Origin: Paenibacillus sp. TCA20
Lineage (GTDB): Bacteria > Bacillota > Bacilli > Paenibacillales > Paenibacillaceae
NCBI RefSeq assembly: GCF_000732325.1
Contig: NZ_BBIW01000008.1
Span: 186,001 to 250,000, forward strand
DNA length: 64,000 nucleotides
Direction: 5' to 3'
Both the position numbers and the translations under genes were made by a program. The notes under the pieces were generated by a model, which did no database searches, was not told the origin of the DNA, and saw only the letters and a list, made by a program, of their open reading frames with translations. Shown here piece by piece: positions 26,476 to 35,836 of the stretch (position 1 is its first letter; each line of letters opens with the position of its first letter).

Positions 26476-27042
26476 CTATGTGATATCCCCTTTGCGGTAC
26501 TGCTGGGGTGTGACTCCTGTTCTCTTCTGAAAAACATGGATAAAATGCGAGACGCTCCTAAAGCCTACGTTTAATGCTACATCCTGAATCTCTGAATCAG
26601 TGATCTTCAGCTGTTCCTTCGCATGCTCAATGCGGACATGCTGCAGCTGCTGAGCCGGGGACATCTCGGTAACTCTCTTGTACACCCGCTGCATGTGATA
26701 TGGACTGATACTGAGCGCTTCAGCGATCTGCGGGAGAGTAAGCGGCTCTCTGTAGTGTGCGTAGATATAGCGGGTAACCCGTTCTGCAATATAGGCATCA
26801 GGGTTAATGAGCTCGTGCTTATTTGGCTGGCACCTCTTACAGGCTCGATATCCGCTGCGCTCCGCCTCTTGAATGGTGGAATAGACCGTGACATTTTCCG
26901 GCTTCGGCGTTCTGGAGCGGCAGGAGGGTCTGCAGTAGATGCCCGTCGTTTTGATCGCGGAATAATAAATGCCGTCATAGCGGTCGCTTCGCGCAAGTAT
27001 TGCAGCATACACTTTGTCAAACAGCTCCTGATCCCTCACCAT
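26476..27042 (-). CDS. adaA: AdaA methylphosphotriester-DNA methyltransferase and activator
   Basis: Sensor and activator of the adaptive response. The N-terminal zinc domain takes methyl groups from phosphotriesters. Its four Cys are at 37, 41, 68 and 71 (GIYCRPSCRSRTPKPENVT and RACKRCQPNKHE). The C-terminal AraC helix-turn-helix pair (LTLPQIAEALSISPYHMQRV and EIQDVALNVGFRSVSHFIHV) binds the promoter. Three ATG codons in a row follow GGAGG. The third gives a six-base spacing and a 188-residue protein. First gene of the adaA-ogt-alkA unit. Confidence 0.92.
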   Translation of the reverse strand: MVRDQELFDKVYAAILARSDRYDGIYYSAIKTTGIYCRPSCRSRTPKPENVTVYSTIQEAERSGYRACKRCQPNKHELINPDAYIAERVTRYIYAHYREPLTLPQIAEALSISPYHMQRVYKRVTEMSPAQQLQHVRIEHAKEQLKITDSEIQDVALNVGFRSVSHFIHVFQKRTGVTPQQYRKGDIT

Positions 27043-27345
27043 CATCATCCTCCATATCCAAATCTTTTTTGTCCGAATCAATTTCATGATATCTTTTTTG
27101 TCGCTTTAATAAAGGATGAAATTGATCCTACTAAATCACATTATAGGCAACATTCTTCCTAAAAGGCACGTTATAGAAATAGGAGAGCAAGATTTCGACA
27201 TTCTGTGAAATGAACATTCCTTAATATGGAAATCTGTAGTATATTAGATGAGTTATCGAATCAAAATCTGACCAAAAACATCAAATTTTATTAAAAATGA
27301 TATATATTTCGTCGACAAAAAAGATAGTGAAGAAAGGAGAAGCTG
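27043..27345. other. divergent promoter region between adaA and the LCP gene
   Basis: On the minus strand TATAAT (about 27134-27139) is preceded by a poor -35, as expected for an activator-dependent ada promoter. AAAGCGAC near 27104 resembles an Ada-box core but lies downstream of that -10, so I do not call it. The rest is AT-rich and leads to the GAAAGGAG ribosome site of the LCP gene. Confidence 0.4.
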
Positions 27346-28407
27346 ATGAGCGATCTTGAATACCCGTTGACACGGAGCAACCGTAAGAAAGCCGGCAAGA
27401 ACAAAAAAGCGAAGAAGAAGACCAAAAAACCATTAATTATCTCTTTTATTATCCTGCTGCTAGTCGGCTCATTCGCTTATATTTTTCATAAGGAGCTGGG
27501 GTGGGCGGCGCTGCAGCTGTTCGTAGAGAAGCCGGTCAAGACGGCACTCGATGATTCTTATGAACCGCTTGACGAAGTTACTGGACCCGCTGTGACAGAA
27601 GAAGAGAAGGAGCTGGAACCGTTCAGCATGCTTCTCCTTGGTGTAGACGAGCGCGAAGGGGATGTCGGCAGATCCGACACGATGATCTATGCTGTATTTC
27701 GTCCAGAGGATCACCGGATGCTGCTCTTGTCGATCCCGCGTGACTCCTATGTGCAGATTGCCGGGAGAGATCGAAGAGATAAAGTGAATGCGGCTTATGC
27801 CTATGGCGGTGCCAAGATGAGTGTGGAGACCATTGAGCAGCTCTTGGAAACCGACGTAGATTATTATGCAAAAGTGAATTTTAATGCGCTTGTCGAGGTG
27901 GTCGATGCCCTCGGTGGTGTCGAGCTTCCTATCACAGAACCGATTCAGAACAAGTACAAGTACCATATTCCACTGTACATTGAGGCGAACAAGCCCATCT
28001 ATACAGGGGAGGATGCACTCAATTATGTAAGGTACCGTGAGGATTCCGACTTCAAGCGGACGGAGCGCCAGCGTATCTTTCTCAAAGCGGCAGCAGAACG
28101 GATGCTGCAGATCGGAAATATCACCAAGATTCCAGAAATTCTGTCTATTGCGAGCAGCAATATGAAGACAGATATGACCTCAGACTTTATCCTGGATCTT
28201 GGCAAGCTGCTCTATGATAAGGAAGCTGTTCCGCAGATGACCAGTTATATGCTGGAGGGAAGCGGCAAGAGCGATGGGGCTTGGTACTACATGCTGGACG
28301 ACGAGAAGCTGGAATACGCGCAGCAATTAGTCGACAACTGGACAGATGCATCCATTACCAGCGATCAGCTGATGGATCCGGAAAAGGATGAAGAGCAAAC
28401 ACCATAA
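27346..28407 (+). CDS. LytR-CpsA-Psr (LCP) family cell wall ligase
   Basis: Membrane-anchored phosphotransferase that attaches teichoic or other polymers to peptidoglycan, 353 aa. A very basic cytoplasmic tail (KKAGKNKKAKKKTKK) is followed by one transmembrane helix (about 30-48) and the extracellular LCP domain: SMLLLGVDEREGDVGRSDTM, LLLSIPRDSYVQI, the RDKVNAAYAYGG motif and YVRYREDSDFKRTERQR with pyrophosphate-binding Arg residues. AAAGGAG precedes the ATG. Single gene with terminator. Confidence 0.9.
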   Translation: MSDLEYPLTRSNRKKAGKNKKAKKKTKKPLIISFIILLLVGSFAYIFHKELGWAALQLFVEKPVKTALDDSYEPLDEVTGPAVTEEEKELEPFSMLLLGVDEREGDVGRSDTMIYAVFRPEDHRMLLLSIPRDSYVQIAGRDRRDKVNAAYAYGGAKMSVETIEQLLETDVDYYAKVNFNALVEVVDALGGVELPITEPIQNKYKYHIPLYIEANKPIYTGEDALNYVRYREDSDFKRTERQRIFLKAAAERMLQIGNITKIPEILSIASSNMKTDMTSDFILDLGKLLYDKEAVPQMTSYMLEGSGKSDGAWYYMLDDEKLEYAQQLVDNWTDASITSDQLMDPEKDEEQTP

Positions 28408-28410
28408 TAT

Positions 28411-28443
28411 GAAGGGCCTGTCCTATGCAGACAGGCCCTTTTT
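28411..28443 (+). terminator. intrinsic terminator of the LCP gene
   Basis: AAGGGCCTGTC/GACAGGCCCTT, a perfect 11-base stem with a seven-base loop and T5. Confidence 0.9.
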
Positions 28444-28478
28444 GTGCGATACGCCAGCAGGGGCATCATTCACTACCA

Positions 28479-29312
28479 TTATTTAAGCAGCTGCCGATAA
28501 TGGCGGGGAGAATGGCCCTGCTTCTTCTTGAACATCTTGGAGAATAAGAAGGCATCGTTATAGCCTACGGAGTGGGCGACATCACTGATCGACAGCTCCG
28601 CATTACGAAGCAGCTCTGCGGCCCGTCTCATCCGGTATTCCAGCAGATAGGACTGAAGCGATACGCCAAAATGCTCCTTGAAAATACCTGACAGATAGGT
28701 GCGGTCAAGGCCGACGGCCTCTGCAATATCCTGAATTGTCATCTTCTGACTGTACCCGTTCTCAATGAAGCGGATCGACTTCCGAATATAGCTGTCCCGT
28801 GAAGGGGAGGACTTATGGTAGGCAGCCGGAGCGGGAGCACTGCGTATGAGATCGCCCAGCACTTTATACAGAATACCCAGACTATGAACATCTCCACCGG
28901 CATGATGACGAACGTTAATGAGATCATTATAGAAAGAAGAGAAACAGGTTTCACATGCAGCTGAATAGATGGGATGCCCTGGCGTACAGCTTCCGCGCTG
29001 CAGCAGGGATTTGGCATATATTCCTCTGAAACCGATCCAGGAATACGTCCAGGGGTCCTCTTCATCGGCGGTATAGTGGATACGTTCATCTGGGAAAATG
29101 ACAAATCCCTGTCCTGGACCAAGCCGAACCGTCTGATCTTCATAGCGAAAGCTCCCGTGTCCCTTATGGATGTAATGGAGGATGTAGGCATCTCGGAGAC
29201 CTGGACCCCAGCTGTGCCCTGGTTCACACTCCTGCAGGCCGAAGAAATCCATGCGGAGCTCCATCTTCTCCTGCGAATCCTGAAGGGTTAGATAGACTTC
29301 ATTAATTGGCAT
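28479..29312 (-). CDS. AraC-family transcriptional regulator with cupin-type sensor domain
   Basis: A 277-residue regulator. The N-terminal AraC-binding cupin domain (LRDAYILHYIHKGHGSFRY, LGPGQGFVIFPDERIHY) is followed by two C-terminal helix-turn-helix motifs (TIQDIAEAVGLDRTYLSGIF and SISDVAHSVGYNDAFLFSKM). The start MPINEVYL has AAGGGG ten bases upstream. A longer in-frame start 30 codons earlier has none. It is divergent from melA, so it probably activates melA in response to an alpha-galactoside, as MsmR/RafR-type proteins do. Confidence 0.85.
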   Translation of the reverse strand: MPINEVYLTLQDSQEKMELRMDFFGLQECEPGHSWGPGLRDAYILHYIHKGHGSFRYEDQTVRLGPGQGFVIFPDERIHYTADEEDPWTYSWIGFRGIYAKSLLQRGSCTPGHPIYSAACETCFSSFYNDLINVRHHAGGDVHSLGILYKVLGDLIRSAPAPAAYHKSSPSRDSYIRKSIRFIENGYSQKMTIQDIAEAVGLDRTYLSGIFKEHFGVSLQSYLLEYRMRRAAELLRNAELSISDVAHSVGYNDAFLFSKMFKKKQGHSPRHYRQLLK

Positions 29313-29474
29313 TGTATGATATCCCCTTCTGCACGTATATAGCTGTATTATACCAAATAAAAGGGGCAAAACGGCTGTAAATGTATTACCGTCTCTAATC
29401 AATCAACTGGGATTATGACATGTTTATCTTGGACTATTCTATGTCCTCCTGCCCTTGCCCTGGCGTATAGTTAG

Positions 29475-29491
29475 GCTGTATTCAATACAGC
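29475..29491. promoter_or_regulatory. perfect palindrome in the melA promoter region
   Basis: GCTGTATT-C-AATACAGC is a perfect inverted repeat with eight-base arms, 28 bases before the melA start, where an operator would be expected. The binding protein is unknown; the divergent AraC protein is one candidate. Confidence 0.5.
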
Positions 29492-29518
29492 GGTTGCTGA
29501 CTATGGGAGGCAGATAAA

Positions 29519-30817
29519 ATGTCCATAATTACATTCATTGGTGCGGGGAGCACCGTTTTTGTCAAAAATGTACTTGGCGATGTGATGACAACACCCGCTT
29601 TGCAGGATTTCGAGCTTGCTCTGTTTGATATTGATGAAGAGCGGCTGCGGGACTCCGAGCGGCTGCTTAACAGCATAAAGGAAACGCTCGGCAGCACCTG
29701 CCGTATCATCGCCTATCATGACCGCAAAGAAGCACTTCGCGGTGCCAAATACGTCATTAATGCAATTCAGGTCGGCGGCTATGATCCGTGTACGATCACC
29801 GATTTTGAAATTCCGAAGAAATATGGTCTGCGCCAGACGATAGCGGATACGCTGGGGATCGGGGGAATCTTCCGTAATCTTCGGACGATTCCGGTGATGC
29901 TGGATTTTGCCCGCGATATGCAGGAGGTCTGCCCGGACGCTTGGTTCCTGAACTACACCAATCCGATGGCCGTGCTTACGAATGTTATGAATACAGTTGG
30001 CGGCATCAAGACGGTTGGACTCTGCCATAGTGTACAGCACTGCGTATCCGATCTGTTCCGCTCACTTGAGATGGATACGGCAGGAGTAGAATCGAAGATT
30101 GCCGGCATCAACCATATGGCCTGGCTGCTTGAAGTGAAGAAGGATGGCAAGGATCTGTATCCGGAGATTAAACGCCGGGCGGCTGAGAAGCAGAAGGAGA
30201 AGCATCATGATATGGTGCGGTTTGAGCTGATGCTTCGGTTTGGCTACTATGTAACAGAATCTTCGGAGCATAATGCAGAATATCATCCCTACTTTATTAA
30301 GAAGAGCTACCCTGAGCTCATCGACAAATACAACATACCGCTGGATGAGTACCCGCGCCGCTGTGTTAACCAGATTAATGGCTGGAAGGAAATGCGGGAC
30401 AAAATATTTGCCAGCGAAAGTATTGAGCACACACGATCTGCCGAGTATGCCTCATACATCATGGAAGCGATGGAGACAGGCAACCCGTTCAAGATTGGCG
30501 GAAACGTCATGAACACCGGACTCATTACGAACCTTCCGAAGGAGGCTTGTGTTGAAGTGCCGTGTCTGGTAGACCGCTCTGGCATTACGCCGACCTACGT
30601 TGGGGATCTGCCGCCTCAGCTTGCGGCACTGAACCGTACGAACATTAACACCCAGCTGCTGACGATTGAAGCGGCGGTAACTCAGAAGAAGGAGCATATC
30701 TATCATGCAGCGATGCTTGATCCACATACAGCTGCTGAGCTGTCCTTGGACGATATTACAGCCCTGTGTGATGACTTGATTGAGGCTCACGGTGACTGGC
30801 TGCCGGCATTCAGATAA
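29519..30817 (+). CDS. melA: GH4 family alpha-galactosidase (MelA type)
   Basis: NAD- and Mn-dependent glycosidase that hydrolyses melibiose-type alpha-galactosides by a redox elimination route, 432 aa. The N-terminal Rossmann motif is ITFIGAGSTVFVKNVLGDV. The metal ligands are the Cys near 169 in VGLCHSVQH and the His near 198 in GINHMAWLL. The catalytic Tyr region lies in SSEHNAEYHPYF. GGGAGG precedes the start. The next gene is convergent, so melA is a single-gene unit. No sugar transporter is adjacent. Confidence 0.9.
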   Translation: MSIITFIGAGSTVFVKNVLGDVMTTPALQDFELALFDIDEERLRDSERLLNSIKETLGSTCRIIAYHDRKEALRGAKYVINAIQVGGYDPCTITDFEIPKKYGLRQTIADTLGIGGIFRNLRTIPVMLDFARDMQEVCPDAWFLNYTNPMAVLTNVMNTVGGIKTVGLCHSVQHCVSDLFRSLEMDTAGVESKIAGINHMAWLLEVKKDGKDLYPEIKRRAAEKQKEKHHDMVRFELMLRFGYYVTESSEHNAEYHPYFIKKSYPELIDKYNIPLDEYPRRCVNQINGWKEMRDKIFASESIEHTRSAEYASYIMEAMETGNPFKIGGNVMNTGLITNLPKEACVEVPCLVDRSGITPTYVGDLPPQLAALNRTNINTQLLTIEAAVTQKKEHIYHAAMLDPHTAAELSLDDITALCDDLIEAHGDWLPAFR

Positions 30818-30851
30818 TAGGCCAAGAAGCTGTTCCAAAATTAAATAACAT

Positions 30852-30893
30852 AAATCCCCTGCCTCTCCATAACGTTAGAGGGCAGGGGATTTG
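30852..30893. terminator. bidirectional terminator between melA and the amylase gene
   Basis: AAATCCCCTGCCT pairs with the GGCAGGGGATTT side around a 13-base loop. T and A flanks are weak, but its location between convergent genes fits. Confidence 0.75.
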
Positions 30894-30927
30894 TAATTTG
30901 GTAAGCATGTTCTATCCAATTAGCGGA

Positions 30928-32388
30928 TTAATTGTTCGATGCTTCAACCCATACCGATACGCTTCCACCGTTCACAGGGAAGTCGGCAAAGCCGTCTTTG
31001 CCGATCTTGATCTGATCTGTCCGGTTGCCCGTAATATCAATAAAGGTCTGTCCGGCCCGTTCCGAGCCTACCTTCATGTGCTTCTTGCCCTCTTCACCAT
31101 TGCCGATAACGACGGCACATCCGGAATGAGGGAACTCCGCGACCCCGCGCCGTACCCAGCCAATCGTATTCGGATGGTCGAAGTAATCCTCCTGTGGACC
31201 ATAGGCATAGTGATATCTGGCATGAAGCAGAGGGTCGATCGCATCCTTTTTCGGAGGAATTGGATGCTCACCGGATATTCCATAATAATCACCGTAGAAT
31301 ACACAAGGGTAACCGCCTTGACGCAGCAGAATCAGCGCATAGGCACTCTGCTTGAACCAATCATCAATCCATGATTCCAGTGCCTCTTCCGGCTGAGAGT
31401 CATGATTATCAACGAACGTTACCGCATGAGTTGGATGGGTATTAACGAGTGTATCCTGGAAGATCGTGCTGAGATTGAAGTTCTTTCCAGCCTGGGAGGC
31501 CTCATGCAGCTTATAGTGGAGAGATACATCAAATAAGTCAATCTGGTAATCGACCGTGTCCAGGAAGTTCTGACAGGCCGCGAGATCCGGCTTCCAGAAC
31601 TCACCGACAATGTAGAAATCCTGTCCGCGTTTGTTGATCATCTCTTTAGCGAATTCCTTGATGAATTCATGGTTGATGTGCTTGATGGCATCCAGACGAA
31701 AACCATTGCACTGTAAAGTGTCGATGAGCCATTTGCCCCAGCGGATCATTTCCTCTCTGACCTCAGGGATGCTGTAGTCAATGTTAGCGAACATGAGATA
31801 GTCATAATTACCGAATTCATCGTCAACATTCTCGTTCCAGGCCTTGTCTTCTTCTGCCATGCGGAAGATGCCGGTCCGATTGGTCTTGGCATCATAATCT
31901 GTGCCGTTGAAATGAGTATGATTCCATTTGAAGCTGGAATACTTGTCACCCCGTCCAGGGTAATCAAATTTGGTCCAGCCCTCAATCTCAAACGGCTTGG
32001 AGATATCCTTGGTCCGGTTGTTAGGATCGACTTCAATGACTTTGAAGCGCTCCGTTGCATCGGCTCCGGCCTTGTGGTTCATGACCAGATCGACGTATAC
32101 GGCTATGCCGTTCTGCATACAGGCGGCCAGTGCTTCGAGCAGCTCGGCTTTGGTTCCGTACTTGGTTCGAACGCTCCCTTTTTGATCAAATTCACCGAGA
32201 TCGTATAAGTCATATACTCCATATCCCGTGTCTTCAGGCGAAGAGCCCTTCGTAACTGGGGGAATCCAGACGGAGTCAATGCCTTGTGCCTTCAGCTCGG
32301 GAGCCTTCTCGGCCAGCCGTTTCCAATGGGAACCGTCCGGTTCAACATGCCACTCAAAAAACTGCATCATCGTATGATTACGTTTCAT
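30928..32388 (-). CDS. cytoplasmic alpha-amylase, GH13
   Basis: Endo-acting alpha-amylase of the B. licheniformis/E. coli AmyA subfamily (GH13_5), 486 aa with no signal peptide, so probably intracellular. Signatures are MMQFFEWHVEPDGSHWKRLA at the N terminus, nucleophile Asp about 232 (CNGFRLDAIKHIN), acid/base Glu about 261 (FYIVGEFWKPD) and transition-state Asp about 329 (VTFVDNHDSQP). The start MKRNHT follows GGAGAGGGG. It likely degrades imported maltodextrins or stored glucan. Confidence 0.92.
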   Translation of the reverse strand: MKRNHTMMQFFEWHVEPDGSHWKRLAEKAPELKAQGIDSVWIPPVTKGSSPEDTGYGVYDLYDLGEFDQKGSVRTKYGTKAELLEALAACMQNGIAVYVDLVMNHKAGADATERFKVIEVDPNNRTKDISKPFEIEGWTKFDYPGRGDKYSSFKWNHTHFNGTDYDAKTNRTGIFRMAEEDKAWNENVDDEFGNYDYLMFANIDYSIPEVREEMIRWGKWLIDTLQCNGFRLDAIKHINHEFIKEFAKEMINKRGQDFYIVGEFWKPDLAACQNFLDTVDYQIDLFDVSLHYKLHEASQAGKNFNLSTIFQDTLVNTHPTHAVTFVDNHDSQPEEALESWIDDWFKQSAYALILLRQGGYPCVFYGDYYGISGEHPIPPKKDAIDPLLHARYHYAYGPQEDYFDHPNTIGWVRRGVAEFPHSGCAVVIGNGEEGKKHMKVGSERAGQTFIDITGNRTDQIKIGKDGFADFPVNGGSVSVWVEASNN

Positions 32389-32657
32389 GGTATGTTCCCC
32401 TCTCCATATCAAAAATCTCGTGCATCCTATATGTATACTAAGATCGCCGCAAAGGCGGAACTCCAGAACACATAAATGCTTTTATTGTAGAAATAACCCC
32501 GAAAAACCTGCATCTAAACGAGGTTCCGCAAAAATATTCTTTTTTTTAGGTGATCAAATGAAAATATTATGATAAACTACCTATGTTTTTCATCAATTCC
32601 AGAAAGTTTTCGAAAGCCGTTTTCTTATACAATGAATGAGTCAGTAAGGGAGAAATT

Positions 32658-34064
32658 ATGACGACGACAGCAACGGGCGGGGGCGCCGCCGAAACGAATA
32701 ATCTTAAGCTTTTTGCCTTAACCTGGCCCATTTTTTTAGAGCTGCTTCTATTCATGCTGATGGGTACAGTCGACACCTTTATGCTCAGCGCGGTATCGGA
32801 TGAAGCGGTATCCGCTGTTGGTACAGCGAATCAGATCGTAACCATCGCCATTCTTATCCTGGAGGTCATCGGTAACGGAGCAGCCATAGTCGTTGCCCAG
32901 TACATCGGTTCAAGGAAGCTGGCAGAAGCCTCAAGAGTATCTGCTATCGCGATTACCCTGAATCTGTGTGTCGGAGTTGCGATCAGTATATTGTTTGTAT
33001 TTGGAGGTCGCTCCATACTACAAGCGATGAATCTTTCGGGAGAGCTTCTTCAGCTCGGTGAGGCTTATTTGACCATTGTAGGGGGAGGGATATTCCTCCA
33101 GGCCTTGATTAACATCCTTGCCGCGATCATTCGGACTTATGGATATACGAAGCAGACAATGCTGGTCTCCCTCGTGATGAATGTTATTCATCTGGTCGGT
33201 AACTATGCGCTTATATTTGGACATTTTGGTTTTAGTCCGCTGGGTGTTCAAGGTGCAGCCATCTCGACGGTGCTCAGTCGATTAATCTGTGTCGTCATTT
33301 TCTTCTGGCTCCTGTACAGGGTGCTGTCTGTTCGTATCGAGTGGAAGCATTACTTCACGATTTCTAGAGATTATGTAGGAAAAATTCTGAAGATCGGCAT
33401 TCCGTCGGCCTTTGAGCAAATTATTTATCAGGTCTGTCAGCTCGTCTTCTTATATTATGTCACTTATCTGGGAACGGAATCCCTGGCGACAAGGCAGTAT
33501 GCTGCTCAAATTTCACACTATATCTATCTGTTCAGCATGGCCGTCTCCATTGGTACCTCCATTCTCGTAGGACGCTTCGTTGGTGCAGGGAATCCGGAAG
33601 AAGCCTATGCCCGTTTGCGAAAAAGCGTCAAGATCGGGCTGACCTCCACGATCATTATGGATTTAATTATTATTGCGCTGCGGGAGCCGCTGCTCGGGAT
33701 CTTCACAGACAGCGCCGAGATCATTCGTCTTGGATCGCAGGTGATCCTGTTCAGTATTGTGCTGGAGACAGCCAGAACCTGCAATATGATCATGATTAAT
33801 TCGCTGCGCGCTGCTGGAGATGCGCGTTTCCCGGTATATATGGGTCTCATCTCCATGGTCGGTGTAAGTCTTCCGCTTGGCTATGTGCTCGTATTTTCTC
33901 TGGATATGGGTCTCCTTGGTGTATGGATGGCAAATGCTGCAGATGAGTGGATTCGAGCGATCATCATGCATTTTCGCTGGAAGAGCGGCGCTTGGCGCAA
34001 GCATGCGCTTGTAGAGCATCCTCCCGTACATGAACAGGCTCAGCCTGCTGTGACACAGTCCTGA
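32658..34064 (+). CDS. MATE family efflux transporter
   Basis: Multidrug and toxic compound extrusion protein, 468 aa, twelve hydrophobic segments in two matching halves. Family signatures are LTWPIFLELLLFMLMGTVDT at the start of the first half and KIGIPSAFEQIIYQVCQLVF at the start of the second. It exports cationic compounds using a sodium or proton gradient. AAGGGAG lies about six bases upstream of the ATG. Single gene with a following terminator. The C-terminal 25 residues are hydrophilic. Confidence 0.9.
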   Translation: MTTTATGGGAAETNNLKLFALTWPIFLELLLFMLMGTVDTFMLSAVSDEAVSAVGTANQIVTIAILILEVIGNGAAIVVAQYIGSRKLAEASRVSAIAITLNLCVGVAISILFVFGGRSILQAMNLSGELLQLGEAYLTIVGGGIFLQALINILAAIIRTYGYTKQTMLVSLVMNVIHLVGNYALIFGHFGFSPLGVQGAAISTVLSRLICVVIFFWLLYRVLSVRIEWKHYFTISRDYVGKILKIGIPSAFEQIIYQVCQLVFLYYVTYLGTESLATRQYAAQISHYIYLFSMAVSIGTSILVGRFVGAGNPEEAYARLRKSVKIGLTSTIIMDLIIIALREPLLGIFTDSAEIIRLGSQVILFSIVLETARTCNMIMINSLRAAGDARFPVYMGLISMVGVSLPLGYVLVFSLDMGLLGVWMANAADEWIRAIIMHFRWKSGAWRKHALVEHPPVHEQAQPAVTQS

Positions 34065-34126
34065 TGAATACCGACGATGTTTGCGATTTCATGCAGTTAG
34101 CACCTATCCAAAAATAGCTAATATTC

Positions 34127-34154
34127 GTAAAAGCCGCCAATAGGCGGTTTTTTT
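34127..34154 (+). terminator. intrinsic terminator of the MATE gene
   Basis: AAAAGCCGCC-AATA-GGCGGTTTTTTT, a short GC stem with a T7 run. Confidence 0.9.
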
Positions 34155-34368
34155 ACTAGCAAAAATACAAATAAATCATGTTATCATATACAATAGATTG
34201 GGCAGAGCCACTTCGATGTTGTTTATCGGAATTTAAAAATAGATTAAGAGATTCTTAAGGTATAACGAGCATGAATGAACTAAGATAGATAAAGCGCTGC
34301 GAGTTCGGAAATCCTGTTTAATAACGACAGATTGCTGAACTCTATTAAATAGAAACAAGGAGTTTTAA

Positions 34369-35556
34369 ATGATGAGTCAAACACAATTAGAAAAAAGGGA
34401 ACGTATTCCCGAGCTGAACCTGGTGCGATGTATGGCGATTCTCGGGGTATTGACCGTGCATTCGTCTTCATTTGCGACATTAAACATGATCGATTCCGGT
34501 ATGTACGGCGTATACAACTTCTTTAATATTTTCATGAAGTTCGGTACACCGACATTTATTTTTCTCAGCAGCTTTGTCTTGTTCTACAATTACTACACAA
34601 GACCGCTGGACAAACAGCTGGTAACAGGCTTCTATAAGAAACGGCTGCTTTACATCCTGATTCCGTATTTTATGTTCTCACTCTTTTACTTCGGGATCCT
34701 GCATGTGACGCATTACCCGGACCGTTCCTTTGTGGATACCATAACCAGCTTCACGGAGAAGCTGCTCACAGGTAAGGCGTATACGCACTTATACTTTGTA
34801 TTTATAAATATGCAGTTCTATATTTTATTCCCGCTTGTGCTGTGGCTGTTCAAGAAGGCGCCGTCGCTTGTCAAATGGGCAGTCCCGATCGGACTTGCGA
34901 TTCAATGGGGATTCATTGTCATGAACAAGTACGGTGTGATCTCTGTTGCGAATAAGGGAAGCTGGTCACCGTCTTATTTTGCCTACTTTATGCTGGGTGC
35001 ATTCCTGGGCGTATACTTCCCTAAGATCAAACAGTGGATTGTGATGAAAAAGGAGCATGCCACACCTGCTAAGATTACCACCTGGATTGCGCTGTGGGTC
35101 GTATGGCTTGGTGCAGGGATCGCCCATGCGCAGATTTGGTACCTGAACCGCAAAGGCATTGCCGTATATGATTCGCTCTGGTATGAATTCTTGTGGAACC
35201 TGCACACATTTGCAGCGGCTCTGGTGCTCTTCCAGATCGCCTTCCTGCTATATAAACGTGAACGTGGGCAGAACGCGATTGTACGCGGTATGTCTCGAAT
35301 TGGAGGACTGTCGTTCGGGATTTACCTGATTCACCCGTTCTTCCTGCTAATCTACCGCGAGTTCCCGCCGCAAACCGGGATCTCCATGCTGCACCATCTG
35401 TGGTACGTAGGCGGCTTCCTGGTCGCATTGATCGGTTCATATATTGTCGTGTCGCTGGCTTCCCGGATTCCACAGTCGTGGATCCTGTTCGGTAACCTGC
35501 CGAAGCCGAAGAAGAAGGAGCGCGCAATTGGGGAGAAGAGAGACCTCCCTGCATAA
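34369..35556 (+). CDS. membrane acyltransferase, acyltransferase 3 family
   Basis: A 395-residue protein with about ten membrane helices of the OafA/WecH/OatA-type acyltransferase 3 family, which moves acyl groups (often acetyl) onto surface sugars. The catalytic His region is in LNLVRCMAILGVLTVHSS near residues 18-36. The RxL region and the late GGLSFGIYLIHPFFLLIYRE motif are also present. AAGGAG precedes two adjacent ATG codons. The first is used here. The acceptor polymer is unknown. Confidence 0.85.
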   Translation: MMSQTQLEKRERIPELNLVRCMAILGVLTVHSSSFATLNMIDSGMYGVYNFFNIFMKFGTPTFIFLSSFVLFYNYYTRPLDKQLVTGFYKKRLLYILIPYFMFSLFYFGILHVTHYPDRSFVDTITSFTEKLLTGKAYTHLYFVFINMQFYILFPLVLWLFKKAPSLVKWAVPIGLAIQWGFIVMNKYGVISVANKGSWSPSYFAYFMLGAFLGVYFPKIKQWIVMKKEHATPAKITTWIALWVVWLGAGIAHAQIWYLNRKGIAVYDSLWYEFLWNLHTFAAALVLFQIAFLLYKRERGQNAIVRGMSRIGGLSFGIYLIHPFFLLIYREFPPQTGISMLHHLWYVGGFLVALIGSYIVVSLASRIPQSWILFGNLPKPKKKERAIGEKRDLPA

Positions 35557-35573
35557 TCAATCTTGTCTCATAC

Positions 35574-35609
35574 AAAAAGCATGCCGCGTAATTTACGGCA
35601 TGCTTTTTT
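35574..35609 (+). terminator. intrinsic terminator of the acyltransferase gene
   Basis: AAAAAGCATGCCG pairs with CGGCATGCTTTTTT around a nine-base loop. Confidence 0.9.
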
Positions 35610-35670
35610 GTGTGCTAACCATGGTCGAGCCGTTTAGCAAAGACCATGCATAATTCCTCATATCCCAAGC

Positions 35671-35703
35671 GGAATGGATGGACGGCGAACGACTTTGCGA
35701 CAT
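35671..35703 (+). repeat. degenerate fragment of the GAACGAC hairpin repeat
   Basis: Carries GGATGGACGGCGAACGACTT, matching the left half of the full element at 35781 but breaking off before the inner hairpin. About 77 bases of unremarkable sequence separate it from the full copy. Confidence 0.5.
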
Positions 35704-35780
35704 TGATTTCAGCGAAATTTTTGCAGCTCAAGCGTAATTTTATGATGATTTTGATGGAAAGCATGTAAACCCCGAGTGGA

Positions 35781-35836
35781 ATTTTTGGATGGCGAACGAC
35801 TTTTGCTTTAGCAACCGGAGAGAGCCAGCCAAAAAT
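35781..35836 (+). repeat. GAACGAC hairpin repeat, full copy (35.8 kb)
   Basis: Outer arms ATTTTTGGATGGC and GCCAGCCAAAAAT pair at 12 of 13 positions. An inner stem TTGC/GCAA encloses TTTA. Between the stems lie the conserved strings GAACGAC on the left and CCGGAGAGA on the right. The same element occurs three times near 61.2-61.5 kb, where the outer arm reads TGTA/TACA instead of TGGC/GCCA. These paired changes indicate that the fold is preserved. Confidence 0.8.

Noticed and set aside
27098..27110. Ada box (AAAGCGAC) near adaA
   Set aside because: It lies downstream of the likely -10 box and differs from the described cores, so its position does not fit activation.
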